Positions 1 to 7,674 of a stretch of 64,000 bases of DNA are shown piece by piece. A program made the translations under genes and the position numbers. The number at the start of each line of letters is the position of its first letter. Position 1 is the first letter of the stretch. The stretch is from Bradyrhizobium cenepequi (GTDB lineage Bacteria > Pseudomonadota > Alphaproteobacteria > Rhizobiales > Xanthobacteraceae). The DNA is taken from contig NZ_JAGKJI010000004.1 in NCBI RefSeq assembly GCF_020329485.1, positions 186,001 to 250,000 on the forward strand, written 5' to 3'. Below the pieces are notes generated by a model, which was given only the letters and a program-made list of their open reading frames with translations, did not search any database and was not told where the DNA came from.

Positions 1-375
1 GACCAGCCAAGAACACCTCGCTAGATCGACATCGGCGGTAGGTGCCACCACCAAAACGTCACCTAGCTCGAGGCGTTTTGCCAGAGCTCGAATAGCGTCA
101 AGCGAAAGAACAATGTCGGCATCAGCATAAATCCGAGGAAACCCGCTTGAGATTTGATCACCGAGATTAAGTGCGTGACTTTTGCTTGCGATATCCGATT
201 CGACAACACGGACGGCCGGATTGAAGCCCTGGGCGACACTCGCAGTGTCATCCGTACACCCATTACAGACGACGACCACGCTAATCTCGTCCGAAGCCGG
301 GTCGGTGATCCACTGGCTCAGCGTCCGCGCAATCACGGAACTCTCGTTGTGGGCCGGAACGACGATCGAAATCAT
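1..375 (-). CDS. Glycosyltransferase family 2, 3' end beyond window
   Basis: The first 125 codons of a GT-A fold glycosyltransferase are present; the rest lies left of the window. The protein opens MISIVVPAHNES, the usual beta1 and nucleotide-binding start of GT2 enzymes, followed by VVVVCNGCTDDT (the D-D of the sugar-nucleotide loop) and YADADIVLS, a DxD-like metal-binding motif near residue 90. It should transfer a sugar from an NDP-sugar onto a lipid-linked glycan at the cytoplasmic face of the membrane. The ATG at 375 is the only in-frame start nearby and its ATGA overlaps the stop of a 22-codon reading frame. Acceptor and donor cannot be told from sequence. It is downstream of, and co-oriented with, the sugar-nucleotide genes. 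Confidence 0.85.
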   Translation of the reverse strand, partial: MISIVVPAHNESSVIARTLSQWITDPASDEISVVVVCNGCTDDTASVAQGFNPAVRVVESDIASKSHALNLGDQISSGFPRIYADADIVLSLDAIRALAKRLELGDVLVVAPTADVDLARCSWLV

Positions 376-440
376 GGCTGGCCGGGTCGGAAGATCAAAT
401 TGGGTACATCTTTGAGGCTGTCATAGGTCATCAGTCTCAT
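372..440 (-). CDS. Possible 22-residue leader peptide before the GT2 gene
   Basis: A 22-codon frame starts with ATG at 440, has a GAAGGA ribosome site 6-7 bases upstream, and ends in an ATGA overlap with the glycosyltransferase start. The glycosyltransferase itself has no clear ribosome site, so translation of this frame could deliver ribosomes by coupling. The peptide starts MRLMTYDSLK and matches no family I recognise. It could also be chance or the eroded tail of a lost gene. Confidence 0.3.
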   Translation of the reverse strand: MRLMTYDSLKDVPNLIFRPGQP

Positions 441-603
441 GGCAGTCCTTCAACCTCACAGGGCCATAACCTTGCGCTGGCGTAGGGAGAGCCAGCGCGG
501 CCAAATTATGCTCGGAGGTGGCGCCTGCCGGCCTTGTGAGATTGAGCGCGACAGCACAGCCGCATCCGCCCTTCATCGGCAAGCAGCGGCAGTGCGATCG
601 GCA

Positions 604-1605
604 TCACGATGCCACCGCTTCTTTCTGACGGACCGCGAACGATCCGCGTTCGTCTCGCCACCATTTCACAAGATCTGCCAGTCCGTGTTCGAGTGTCACG
701 CTCGAGCGAAAGCCGAGCAGGCGGTCCGCATTTGCGGTTGAGGCCAGACGCCGCGGTACCGGATTGACCGAGCGCTCCGGCGCGAATTCCGGCGTCAGGT
801 CGCGATGCCCCATGACAGAAGCAAGCGCCGTGGCGAGCTGCAACAAGCTGGTTTCGGTACCGCTCGCGACATTGAACACCTGGTCCGTGACCTTCGCTTT
901 TGCGCCCAGAATGTTGGCGCGAGCAACATCTCGAACGTGGATGAAATCCATCGTCTGCTGGCCATCGCCGAAGATGATCGGTGGCAGGCCGGCTTCCAGC
1001 CGCTCCATCCAGCGAATCAGCACCTCAGTGTAGCGGCCATGGATGTCCATGCGTTCGCCATAGACATTGAAATAGCGGAATGCGACGTACTCGAGCCCGT
1101 GCATGTCATTGTAGGTGCGGAGCAGCCCTTCGTTGAAGGCCTTTGCCGCCCCATAGAGGGTGCGGTTGTCGTATGGATTCTGCCGTTCCGTCGTAGGAAA
1201 CTCCTCCGCCATGCCGTACACCGATGCAGAGGAGGCCGCGATGATCTTTTCGACATCGTGCTTGACGCACAATTCGAGCAGATCGAACGTCGCGTCGACC
1301 ATGACTTCCATGGCCAAGCGCGGCTCGGCGGCGCAGTGGGTGATGCGGAGTGCCGCTTGATGAAAGACGATGTCGGCCGCCTGCACCAGCGCTGCCATGA
1401 GCTTGCCATCGCGGATATCGCCGTGGACGAGGCGCACTGGACCGCGCGAGGCAGCGTGCCGAAGATTTTCTGGCCGTCCTCTCACCATGTTATCAAGCGC
1501 AACGATTTCGAGGCACCCTTCGTCGCACAGCAGGTCAATGATGTGCGAGCCGATAAAACCCGCTCCACCCGTAACCAGAATGCGTTTCCCCTTTAGATCA
1601 GCCAA
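604..1605 (-). CDS. NAD-dependent sugar-nucleotide epimerase/dehydratase (extended SDR)
   Basis: A 333-residue extended short-chain dehydrogenase. The N-terminal Rossmann motif is VTGGAGFIGSH, followed by an acidic ALDN strand end typical of NAD binding. The catalytic Ser stretch is SSASVYG and the Tyr/Lys pair is in LYGAAK. The later FRYFNVYG and the RDVARANILG segment are typical of UDP-glucose 4-epimerase relatives. I chose the TTG at 1605 because AAAGAGGAG lies just upstream; an ATG at 1641 would add 12 poorly conserved residues. It probably supplies an NDP-sugar (C4 epimer or similar) for the polysaccharide. The true substrate is unknown. It lies 65 bases downstream of the aminotransferase gene, likely in the same operon. 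Confidence 0.88.
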   Translation of the reverse strand: MADLKGKRILVTGGAGFIGSHIIDLLCDEGCLEIVALDNMVRGRPENLRHAASRGPVRLVHGDIRDGKLMAALVQAADIVFHQAALRITHCAAEPRLAMEVMVDATFDLLELCVKHDVEKIIAASSASVYGMAEEFPTTERQNPYDNRTLYGAAKAFNEGLLRTYNDMHGLEYVAFRYFNVYGERMDIHGRYTEVLIRWMERLEAGLPPIIFGDGQQTMDFIHVRDVARANILGAKAKVTDQVFNVASGTETSLLQLATALASVMGHRDLTPEFAPERSVNPVPRRLASTANADRLLGFRSSVTLEHGLADLVKWWRDERGSFAVRQKEAVAS

Positions 1606-1670
1606 GATGCTCTCCTCTTTGTTGGCTCGGCAAGCCGACATGCAAGACGTGCTGCTTCGACCGAGATGCC

Positions 1671-2780
1671 TTAAGCGGCCTCGACCAGTGCGGCCTTCTG
1701 CAGCTGAGCAACAACGTCCGAGATCTGGCCAGTCTGCAATTCCGGATAAATCGGAAGCGATAGAAATTCATTTGCCAGTCGTTCCGTGACGGGAAAGTCG
1801 CCGGCGCGATAGCCAAGATTCGCGTAGGCCTTCTGCAGATGAACAGGAACGGGGTAGTGAATGCCAACTCCAATCCCGCCATCGTGCAGAAACTTCAGCG
1901 CGTCATCACGCCGGGGGAGCCTGACCGCATAAACGTGATAGACATGCCGGCTGTGCATCGGTGCCCGCGGGGTCCCGAACGGAAATTCCGCGAGCATACG
2001 ATCATATTCCGTGGCCACCGCCCGGCGCGCCTCTGTCCAGGATTCAAGGTGGTCCATCTTGACGTTCAGGACCGCGCCCTGAATACCGTCCATGCGGAAG
2101 TTGTAGCCTGGGACAACGTGATTGTACTTGGATTCCTGCCCCCAATCGCGGAGCAGCGAAATTCGTCGGGCGAGGTCCGGGTTGTTGGTAACAACCGCCC
2201 CGCCCTCGCCGTATGCTCCCAGATTCTTGCCTGGATAGAAGCTGAAGCAGCCGAGGTCTCCGACGGAGCCCGCACGGCGACCTCTATATTCGGCGCCATG
2301 CGCCTGCGCCGCGTCCTCAATGATGACAAGCCCGTGGCGGCGAGCGATTTCCATGATCGGGTCCATGTCGGCCATCAGTCCGTGCAAGTGCACCGGAAGG
2401 ATCGCCTTCGTTCGCGGCGTGATCGCAGCCTCGATCAACGCCGGGTTCATGGTCCAGGTGACGGGATCGACATCGACGAAGACTGGCTTGGCCCCGCTGT
2501 ACAGGATCGCTGCGGTCGTAGCGACGAATGTCATCGACACCGTGATCACTTCGTCGCCCGGTCCGATGTCAGCGGCGAGCAGCGCAAGGTGCAATGCCGA
2601 TGTTCCGCTGTTGACCGCACGACAGTGATCGACCATGCAATAGGCTGCAAAGCGATCCTCGAAGGCGGTGACCTCCGGCCCCAGGACAAACTGGGCACTC
2701 TCGATGACGCGGGAAACCGCGACATCGATTTGTGGCTTAATCGTGCGATATTGAGCTTTCAGATCCAGAAAAGGTACCAA
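1671..2780 (-). CDS. DegT/DnrJ/EryC1/StrS sugar aminotransferase (WbpE/WlbC-like)
   Basis: A 369-residue PLP-dependent aminotransferase. It opens with VPFLDLKAQY, carries NSGTSALHLAL (phosphate loop), EDAAQAHG (Asp about 156, pyridine-nitrogen contact) and FSFYPGKNLGAYG, where Lys185 is the Schiff-base lysine. The HGAEYRGRRAGSVGDLGCFSF stretch is characteristic of the WbpE/WlbC group, which transfers an amino group from glutamate to a 3-keto UDP-sugar uronate. The start is a TTG at 2780 with AAGAGGA about eight bases upstream. With the neighbouring oxidoreductase and hexapeptide acyltransferase it forms a set able to install a 3-acetamido group. Substrate assignment rests on this neighbourhood. 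Confidence 0.88.
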   Translation of the reverse strand: MVPFLDLKAQYRTIKPQIDVAVSRVIESAQFVLGPEVTAFEDRFAAYCMVDHCRAVNSGTSALHLALLAADIGPGDEVITVSMTFVATTAAILYSGAKPVFVDVDPVTWTMNPALIEAAITPRTKAILPVHLHGLMADMDPIMEIARRHGLVIIEDAAQAHGAEYRGRRAGSVGDLGCFSFYPGKNLGAYGEGGAVVTNNPDLARRISLLRDWGQESKYNHVVPGYNFRMDGIQGAVLNVKMDHLESWTEARRAVATEYDRMLAEFPFGTPRAPMHSRHVYHVYAVRLPRRDDALKFLHDGGIGVGIHYPVPVHLQKAYANLGYRAGDFPVTERLANEFLSLPIYPELQTGQISDVVAQLQKAALVEAA

Positions 2781-2895
2781 GACGCTGTCCTCTTGGGTCA
2801 GGCCGACCCATAAATATATTTAAATCATTTATTCACAGTCACATTAAATCATACAATCAGCGTGATTAAAATAGTCGACCGTCCAATATTTAGAT
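2781..2895. promoter_or_regulatory. AT-rich spacer upstream of the aminotransferase gene
   Basis: A 115-base gap is strikingly AT-rich compared with the flanking genes and holds several near-copies of the word ATTTAAAT/ATTAAA. Similar AT-rich spacers recur throughout the polysaccharide region. It may carry a promoter for the aminotransferase-epimerase-glycosyltransferase genes or a binding site for an H-NS-family protein; no clear -35/-10 pair could be fixed. Confidence 0.4.
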
Positions 2896-3414
2896 TTAAT
2901 CCGACGATCGATTAACGGAGGGCAGCGCCGTTGCCGTGTGACGCGCTTCATCGGACGATATGAGCCGCGCTGGCACCCCGGCGACGACCACCCGCGGCGG
3001 AACGTCCTTCGTCACCACCGCGCCAGCGCCGACGATAGCTCCGGCGCCGATCGTGACACCGCAGAGAATAGTGGCGTTGGAGCCGATGGACGCCCCTCGG
3101 CCGATGCGGGTAGGCTCCACCTTCCAATCCGCGGGCCCCTGGGGCTGGCCGTCCGCGGTAGTTGCTCTCGGATATTTGTCGTTGGTGAACATCACTCCAT
3201 GGCCGATGAAGACCTCGTCCTCAATGGTCACGCCCTCACAGATGAAGCTGTGCGAGGAAATCTTGCAACGCGAGCCGATGTTCGCGCCCACCTGGACTTC
3301 GACAAAAGTTCCGATCCGGGTCTCGTCCCCGACAGAGCATCCGTAGAGATTAACGAGATCCGGATGGAATATTCGGACGTCCCGACCGAGTTGCACGTCC
3401 TTGGCAATGGGCAT
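2896..3414 (-). CDS. Left-handed beta-helix N-acetyltransferase (WbpD/WlbB-like)
   Basis: A 172-residue protein built from hexapeptide repeats (for example IGSRCKISSHSFICEGVTI and IGSNATILCGVTIGAGAIVGAG), with the GHGVMFTNDKYPRA loop typical of WbpD/WlbB, which use acetyl-CoA to acetylate the 3-amino group of UDP-2-acetamido-3-amino-2,3-dideoxyglucuronate. A GTG at 3417 precedes the ATG at 3414; the ATG fits better with AGGAGAAGG upstream. It acts in the cytosol as a trimer in known relatives. It sits between the flippase and aminotransferase genes, in the same direction. Confidence 0.85.
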   Translation of the reverse strand: MPIAKDVQLGRDVRIFHPDLVNLYGCSVGDETRIGTFVEVQVGANIGSRCKISSHSFICEGVTIEDEVFIGHGVMFTNDKYPRATTADGQPQGPADWKVEPTRIGRGASIGSNATILCGVTIGAGAIVGAGAVVTKDVPPRVVVAGVPARLISSDEARHTATALPSVNRSSD

Positions 3415-3445
3415 CACACCTTCTCCTGAGCGTCAAAAAGCGTCC

Positions 3446-4948
3446 TCAACAAGCATCGCGATCCGATCGGACGGCAGGAACCGCAACGGGGCCTTTCAGG
3501 CGCCATGCGCTGAGTAGCACCCTATCGGCCGCGGTCCTTACGAACGGCAACAACGGATGTTGCACAACAATCACTGCGGCAAGCCATGCTCCCGCCGCTA
3601 CAGCAAAGGCAGCAAAGATGCCGGCCACCGACCCGATAACACCGTAATCGATAAGTGGCGCCCAGATCGCTGCCGAGGCGCCGCTACAGAGAGCTACAAT
3701 GCCGCTCTTCCATGTTGCTCGGACAATGTCGGTCAACCGCAGATCGAGATGCCGGCCAACGAAGTAGATCGCCACAGCGGCCTGGAACGGCAAGGTTACC
3801 AAAGTTGACGCTGCTACCGCTTCAACACCAAAGAACGACGCGCCGAATATCAGCAGCAATGACGGCGGCAAAGAAATCAGTGACGAAATGAGCGCGTCGC
3901 GTACGCTGCCCACGGCGACGAGGACGGGATACGTAAGACAAGCCGCGAACAGCGAAAGATAGGCGAGGCACAGCACGCGCACCAGCGGAACCACCTCAAG
4001 CCAGGACTGTCCAAGCCAAACGGAGATAATCGGTTTGGCCATCACCGCCATCAAGATCAGAAATGGCCATTGCAGAGCCGTAAGGAGCGAAATCGCGTGG
4101 AGATAAATGCGTTTGAGGTCACCCCCCGCGTTTGTCTGCGCGCAGACGGCTGGCATGATCACGGGACTGATGACTTGAATAACCAGCTTGTCGAAGACCT
4201 GAGTGACGTTGGTAGCCCTGCTGTACAAGCCTACTGCAGCGAAATCCAGTACGCGCGCCAAGAACACTTGAGGCGCTGAATTATAGACCAGGTTGATCAA
4301 GACTACACCGCTCGAGTAGAGGCCGAACCGGACCACATCCAGGTAGCCCGCCAAAGATGGGATGAAGATTCGTACATCATCGCGCCTCGCGATCAGATAC
4401 GCTGTCTGCGCGACACTTCCGACGATCATGCCCCAGATCGGCGCAAGGTAACTGTACCCCATCGCCGCCAGCGCTATCGACGCGACAACCGTCGCAAAAT
4501 TTCCTGCTAGGTTGCTGGCGGCAATCTCGCCGAACTGCATATTTCGGCGAAGCAGTGCAACCATCGTCATCGAGAACGGCGTAACCACAAAATTCAGTAC
4601 CGCAACCGAGATTCCGGCCTTTAGGGCGTCCTCGCCGAACAGCGTCCCCAATACGCCACCCAGCAAGTAAAGGGCCGCTCCGATTGCGACCGAGAGGCCA
4701 AAGGTGATCGTGAACGCGGTTCGGACGTTTTCTTCCGATAGTGACGCCTTCTGAATGAGATAATTGGCCCCGCCAAACTCTTGAGACGAGCCCGCAACTA
4801 CCGAGGTGACAGCGCCGACGACCGCATAGATCCCGAACTCCTTGGGAGTTAGCAGCCTGGACAGAACCGCGGTCGAGACGAGGAATAGCAACAAGCTCGC
4901 ATAGCGCTCGACCGCGGAAAACAAGATAGAACGTTGGACTGTGCTCAT
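3446..4948 (-). CDS. Wzx-type polysaccharide flippase (MOP superfamily)
   Basis: A 500-residue integral membrane protein with about 12-14 hydrophobic segments. The N-terminal part (SILFSAVERYASLLLFLVSTAVLSRLLTP, then EFGIYAVVGAV) is the signature of the oligosaccharide flippase family that moves undecaprenyl-linked repeat units to the periplasm. Its length is normal for the family. The start ATG at 4948 has no strong ribosome site. Together with the Wzc-like and Wza-like proteins it implies a Wzx/Wzy-dependent pathway, but no Wzy polymerase was recognised in the window. Confidence 0.85.
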   Translation of the reverse strand: MSTVQRSILFSAVERYASLLLFLVSTAVLSRLLTPKEFGIYAVVGAVTSVVAGSSQEFGGANYLIQKASLSEENVRTAFTITFGLSVAIGAALYLLGGVLGTLFGEDALKAGISVAVLNFVVTPFSMTMVALLRRNMQFGEIAASNLAGNFATVVASIALAAMGYSYLAPIWGMIVGSVAQTAYLIARRDDVRIFIPSLAGYLDVVRFGLYSSGVVLINLVYNSAPQVFLARVLDFAAVGLYSRATNVTQVFDKLVIQVISPVIMPAVCAQTNAGGDLKRIYLHAISLLTALQWPFLILMAVMAKPIISVWLGQSWLEVVPLVRVLCLAYLSLFAACLTYPVLVAVGSVRDALISSLISLPPSLLLIFGASFFGVEAVAASTLVTLPFQAAVAIYFVGRHLDLRLTDIVRATWKSGIVALCSGASAAIWAPLIDYGVIGSVAGIFAAFAVAAGAWLAAVIVVQHPLLPFVRTAADRVLLSAWRLKGPVAVPAVRSDRDAC

Positions 4949-4999
4949 CGCGAACCAATCGATGGCTTATGGCCAGCTTGTTTCACCTGTTGCACGTCA

Positions 5000-6061
5000 T
5001 CACGCCGTCGCCCTGACGCTCTCTCTGATCCGGCTCCGCCGCTGCAGCATGACAGGCTTGCCTTGCTCAGCGATTGAACGAGACGCGGCCTCGAGCACCT
5101 CGATCACCCGCAGCCCGGAAAAGCCGTCGGAGACCGGCGGCTTGCCGGTACGCACACAATCGATGAAGTGTTCTACTTCGTTCTGCAGCGCCTCCTTGGT
5201 CGAAATATTCGGCGCCCACATATCTCCAGCTCTGTAGCCAATTCGGAACTGGTGGGCTTTCTCGGATGATTCGTTCAGAGTGATGCCCTTATCGTAGACC
5301 TTGATCTTCTCGGTCGACTCGAGATCGTCATAGACAATCATCTTCTTGCTGCCGCCGACAAACGTTTGGCGGACCTTGATGGGTGATAGCCAGTTGACGC
5401 TCACGTGAGCCACGCACTTGCTGTCGAAGAACAGCGTGATATGGGCCATGTTCTCCGGCGTGCCGGCCACATGGCAAGATCCCGTCGCCGACACGGCCAC
5501 AGGGTCCTCGTTCAGAATATGTTGGATGATGGAGACGTCATGGACCGCAAGGTCCCAAATGACGTTCACATCGCTCTGGAACAGTCCGAGGCTTGAACGC
5601 GTGCTGTCGTAGTAATAGATCTCGCCGAGTTCATCCTTCAACACCAACTCACGGATTTTCTGAACCGCCGGCGTGTAGAGGAAGGTGTGGTCGACCATCA
5701 AGGTCAACCCTCGCCGATCTGCCTCGTCGATAAGTCGACGCACCAGATCCGCGCTTGGCGCCAGCGGCTTCTCTACCAGAACGTGCTTGCCGGCCTTGAG
5801 AGCTGCAAGCGCCAACTCGTAATGCGTTCGGACCGGCGTGGCGATAGCGATCGCATCGATGCTGGGATCCTTGAGCAGGTCCTCGTAGCGGTTGGTCGTG
5901 GCCACCGCCGGGTAGAGGCGCGCGCTCGCCGCAAGCTTCGCGGGGTCGAGATCGGCGACGCCGACCAGCCGAGCGGATGGGTTACTGACGAAATTGCGTA
6001 CAAGGTTCGGCCCCCAATAACCGTATCCTACAACGCCCAGTCCGATGCGACTATCTTGCAT
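5000..6061 (-). CDS. Gfo/Idh/MocA oxidoreductase (WbpB/WlbA-like)
   Basis: A 353-residue dehydrogenase. The Rossmann motif VVGYGYWGPN lies at residues 10-19, the EKPL motif at 97-100 carries the conserved Lys, and WDLAVHDVSI holds the catalytic-region Asp/His. Relatives WbpB/WlbA oxidise the C3 hydroxyl of UDP-N-acetylglucosaminuronate. The start at 6061 has GAGGA six bases upstream; an earlier ATG at 6118 would add 19 residues without support. With the aminotransferase and acetyltransferase it completes oxidation, transamination and acetylation. The UDP-GlcNAc 6-dehydrogenase (WbpA) needed first is not in the window. Confidence 0.87.
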   Translation of the reverse strand: MQDSRIGLGVVGYGYWGPNLVRNFVSNPSARLVGVADLDPAKLAASARLYPAVATTNRYEDLLKDPSIDAIAIATPVRTHYELALAALKAGKHVLVEKPLAPSADLVRRLIDEADRRGLTLMVDHTFLYTPAVQKIRELVLKDELGEIYYYDSTRSSLGLFQSDVNVIWDLAVHDVSIIQHILNEDPVAVSATGSCHVAGTPENMAHITLFFDSKCVAHVSVNWLSPIKVRQTFVGGSKKMIVYDDLESTEKIKVYDKGITLNESSEKAHQFRIGYRAGDMWAPNISTKEALQNEVEHFIDCVRTGKPPVSDGFSGLRVIEVLEAASRSIAEQGKPVMLQRRSRIRESVRATA

Positions 6062-6255
6062 GAAATATCCTCGATTTCTTGAATAAGCGAACAGTGTTTG
6101 CGTTTCCGCAGCCAGCAACGTGTAAAGCTCTCGATGTTGAGTTCACCCAGCTCGACATCTGTGACGGCTCGTTCGCGACCACAGGCATCACCAGCCGGCA
6201 ACTGGCATTGGATTCCAACCTCATGAAATGACCGACGTACAATTCGTGTCTGCGA

Positions 6256-7674
6256 TTAGTACTCGCGGATAGCTTCATCGAATCCACGAAGTAATGGATA
6301 AAGGAAATAGGAGATCACGCTGCGCCGCCCGACCTTCATCTCGGCAGTCACCGCCATGCCAGGGATCAACTGAGCGCGCTCCGCCGGCAGCCGAAGGTGC
6401 GTGTCGGACAAGTCGACCAATACGCGATAATAGGGGACGGTCGTACGGTGCGCACCTTCGGCTTTCGGATCCGGGGAGAACGAGTCTTGACTGATGACGC
6501 GCACCTCACCTTTCGCAGTGCCATATTTCTGGAATGGGAAGGCGTCGAACTTGATCCGAACGGGCTGGCCGACCGAAACCTGGCCGACGTCCCTGCCCTC
6601 GACACTTACCTCGGCCTGCAGCGGCACGTCACGGGGGACGAGCACAAACAGCGTCTCGGCCTCGCGGACGACCGATCCGACAGTTCGGTTGGCGATCTCG
6701 AGCACAATTGCATCGGCCGGGGCCTTCAACATGATCAGTTTCCGGCGAAGCTCGGCTTTCTTGAGGTCTTCCGCCGCGCTATCTCGCTTCGCCAGCGTCT
6801 CGACGAGATCCTGATAAGCCGTCTTACGAAAGTCCTCCGCGAAGACTCGCTGGTCCGACTGAGACTTGTCGACGCGATGTGCATAATCGGCGATACTGCC
6901 GCGGACCCGCGCGAGATTGCTTTCCACATCGAGGCGAGCATCCCGCGAGAGCAGCAAATTGAGCTTCGAGCCCACTTCCTTGTCCATCAACATCGAGCGC
7001 ATGGTCTCGATCGACTTCATCGTTTCGAGCCGCTGAACCAACACCGCCTCTTCGTTTTCCGCAGTCCTCAGGTTGGCCCGTGCTGACGCGATTTGCGCGT
7101 CGTAGTTCTGCATCTGCGCATCGTAAAAAGTCTTGCGCTGCAGGAACATCTTGCGCTGCAGCACTTCTTCGGCGTTGGCCGAGTCGCCGACGAGATATTC
7201 GTTGCCATCCAGTTCAGCTCTCAGACGGTCGATTGCCGCATTGAAGACGGCGACCTTACTGCTCAACTGGTCAAGATCGGCCTGCGAGAATGTCGGATCG
7301 AGCGTCGCCAGCAGGTCGCCGCGATCGACCCGGTCGCCAGCCTTGACGTGTATCTCGCGTATGACGGAGGTCTCCAGCGGCTGCACGACAATGTTCGGGC
7401 GTGTGGTGACCAGCTTGCCCTGGGCCGTTACGATCATATCGACCTGCGATCCCGAGGCCCAGCCGATTGCGGTGAGTATCAGAGCGAGGACGCAGTAGAG
7501 CGTCACGCGGGCAATGCGCGGCGGCGCGCGATTCTCGACCTCGATCGCATCGGACTGGAATTCCGTCACCACCGGCGGCTGGCGCTTGGCGGGCCTGAAC
7601 AGCCCACGACGCCGCCGTTCGGTCGTTCGCGCCGGCGCGTTGGCATCGCCGCGAGATTTCTCGGGCTTGGTCAT
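6256..7674 (-). CDS. HlyD-family type I secretion periplasmic adaptor
   Basis: A 472-residue membrane-fusion protein: a basic cytoplasmic tail, one transmembrane helix (about residues 55-76, VTLYCVLALILTAIGWASG), then a biotinyl-lipoyl-like half (VIREIHVKAGDRVDRGDLLATLD), a long helical hairpin (about residues 130-310) and the matching lipoyl and beta-barrel halves. It joins an inner-membrane ABC exporter to an outer-membrane TolC channel. The ATG at 7674 overlaps the exporter stop (ATGA), so the two are translationally coupled. No TolC homologue is in the window; one elsewhere in the genome would be needed. Confidence 0.9.
   Translation of the reverse strand: MTKPEKSRGDANAPARTTERRRRGLFRPAKRQPPVVTEFQSDAIEVENRAPPRIARVTLYCVLALILTAIGWASGSQVDMIVTAQGKLVTTRPNIVVQPLETSVIREIHVKAGDRVDRGDLLATLDPTFSQADLDQLSSKVAVFNAAIDRLRAELDGNEYLVGDSANAEEVLQRKMFLQRKTFYDAQMQNYDAQIASARANLRTAENEEAVLVQRLETMKSIETMRSMLMDKEVGSKLNLLLSRDARLDVESNLARVRGSIADYAHRVDKSQSDQRVFAEDFRKTAYQDLVETLAKRDSAAEDLKKAELRRKLIMLKAPADAIVLEIANRTVGSVVREAETLFVLVPRDVPLQAEVSVEGRDVGQVSVGQPVRIKFDAFPFQKYGTAKGEVRVISQDSFSPDPKAEGAHRTTVPYYRVLVDLSDTHLRLPAERAQLIPGMAVTAEMKVGRRSVISYFLYPLLRGFDEAIREY

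Noticed and set aside
6062..6255. A possible short gene between the HlyD and Gfo/Idh genes
   Set aside because: No frame with a ribosome site or conserved pattern was found in this 194-base gap.
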